A stretch of DNA of 5,293 bases from Chitinophagaceae bacterium (GTDB lineage Bacteria > Bacteroidota > Bacteroidia > Chitinophagales > Chitinophagaceae). The position numbers and the translations under genes are program-made. Positions 4,400 through 5,293 of this stretch are shown here, one piece after another. The stretch is taken from positions 1 through 5,293 of the forward strand of contig JAACZX010000188.1 in the NCBI GenBank assembly GCA_009996555.1, written 5' to 3'. How positions within the stretch are numbered: position 1 is the first letter of the stretch; each line of letters opens with the position of its first letter. The notes beneath the pieces are model-generated. The model did not search any database, was not told the origin of the DNA, and was given only the letters and a program-made list of their open reading frames with translations.

Positions 4400-5293
4400 T
4401 TATCACGTTGCTGTTCACTACTTTTTTAGCAGCACTGCTGTCTGCTGCTGGTGATGTGGCTGCATCTTCTTTATACAACTCGCCTTGTTTTTCTTTTGCA
4501 TTTGCAGGGTTGGTACCACGCAGTGTCTTAATATAACTGCTGATCTGTGCTATCTGTACAGGCGAAAAATCATCCTGCCATGCTTTCATTCCTTTTTCGG
4601 GCCAGCCATATTTAATGGTTTTGAAAATATCTTTTACACCTCCACCATGTATCCAGTAATCATCTGTGAGGTTAGGACCCACAGTACCTTCGCCGGCTTT
4701 ACCATGACAGGCAGCACACATCTGAACAAATGTGTTCTTACCTGCTTCAATAGCAGCAGCATCTGTAAGTAATGTAACCGTGTTCTCATCAATGTTGTTG
4801 GCAGCTTTAGCCAGGTAAGCAGCTTTTTCTTCTTCGGCTTTTTGCATAGCTATTTCAAACTCCTGCTTGCTCAATGGTGCTGTTTCAGATACATGGTAGC
4901 GCCATAAGTATATAACACCTACAATGATGGTTATATAAAATCCATACAGCCACCATGGCGGCATGCGGTTGTCTAATTCACGGATGCCATCGTAGTTGTG
5001 ATCCAGTACAATTGCTTCTTCCTGTTCCACTGGTTTAAAGCTGTTTGCTTTATCCCACCAAACTTTAAGAGAAGAAGGTTTTTTAACAGTTGATTCTTCA
5101 GCAATCGCAACGGCCGCTCTTTCTTTGGCAAGAAAGCTTTTTACAAATAATCCCATTACAATGATGACCAGGAGTTCTACCATAATTACACCTGCTAACA
5201 GCCAGAAGGTGTTAGGCGATAACCCTCCAATGGAAGATGGTGCAGCAGGAACAGATGTTGCAGCTGCATCCTGTGCTGATGTGTAGATGGGGG
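4383..5293 (-). CDS. ccoP: CcoP, cytochrome c subunit of cbb3-type oxidase (5' end outside window)
   Basis: The frame stays open from the ATG at 5183 to the right edge, adding 36 residues, so the gene starts beyond the window and 5183 is an internal methionine. The visible 302 residues begin with what looks like the end of a signal peptide (PIYTSA, cut before QDAA). A first membrane segment follows (about 28-51, starting TFWLLAGVI), then the FixP N-terminal domain signature DGIRELDNRMPPWW with a second membrane segment (about 113-130), an Ala/Glu/Lys linker, and a cytochrome c domain with haem motif CAACH at 192-196 and likely axial methionine M235 in WPEKGMKAW. CcoP passes electrons to the catalytic subunit CcoN. 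Only one CxxCH is visible, whereas classical proteobacterial CcoP has two. The last 40 or so residues are a low-complexity tail rich in Ala, Ser and Lys. ccoG overlaps its end by 17 bp. Confidence 0.94.
   Translation of the reverse strand, partial: PIYTSAQDAAATSVPAAPSSIGGLSPNTFWLLAGVIMVELLVIIVMGLFVKSFLAKERAAVAIAEESTVKKPSSLKVWWDKANSFKPVEQEEAIVLDHNYDGIRELDNRMPPWWLYGFYITIIVGVIYLWRYHVSETAPLSKQEFEIAMQKAEEEKAAYLAKAANNIDENTVTLLTDAAAIEAGKNTFVQMCAACHGKAGEGTVGPNLTDDYWIHGGGVKDIFKTIKYGWPEKGMKAWQDDFSPVQIAQISSYIKTLRGTNPANAKEKQGELYKEDAATSPAADSSAAKKVVNSNVINEQHK

Overview
The window looks like a chromosomal segment of a Bacteroidota bacterium, probably Chitinophagaceae-like; the lineage is inferred from gene content and protein style, with no database search behind it. 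The clues are a cbb3 oxidase subunit CcoP of the Bacteroidota style with one visible haem motif, a CcoP-CcoG-CcoH-SafE gene order, A-rich leaders instead of Shine-Dalgarno sequences, and a TAnnTTTG-type promoter element.

Left part, plus strand (1-1300). The window opens inside a Crp/Fnr-family transcription regulator, of which only the end of the sensor domain, the long dimer helix and the winged helix-turn-helix are present. It ends at a strong hairpin terminator. A compact ParD/ParE type II toxin-antitoxin pair follows, with overlapping genes and a candidate operator palindrome, and it ends at a second hairpin terminator. The two terminators lie in a perfect 53-bp direct repeat (481-533 and 1248-1300, 767 bp apart), so the toxin-antitoxin cassette sits exactly between two copies of one sequence. 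This is the most unusual structure in the window.

Middle (1301-1821). A small coiled-coil protein of unknown function is encoded on the minus strand and converges on the second terminator, which can also serve it. A good -7 promoter element and a 20-bp near-palindrome lie in front of it.

Right part, minus strand (1822-5293). Read right to left, four tightly packed genes form the end of a cbb3 cytochrome oxidase operon: ccoP (cytochrome c subunit, continuing past the right edge), ccoG (polyferredoxin-like assembly factor), ccoH (small membrane assembly protein) and a SafE/DsbD_2-type membrane protein with conserved cysteines. Junctions are a 17-bp overlap, an 11-bp gap and a 4-bp ATGA overlap, so co-transcription is very likely. 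Together they would build a high-affinity terminal oxidase for low oxygen; the catalytic subunits (ccoN/ccoO) and ccoI/ccoS would be expected beyond the right edge. The Crp/Fnr regulator is a plausible but unproven controller of this operon.

No RNA genes, CRISPR array, transposase or integrase were seen.
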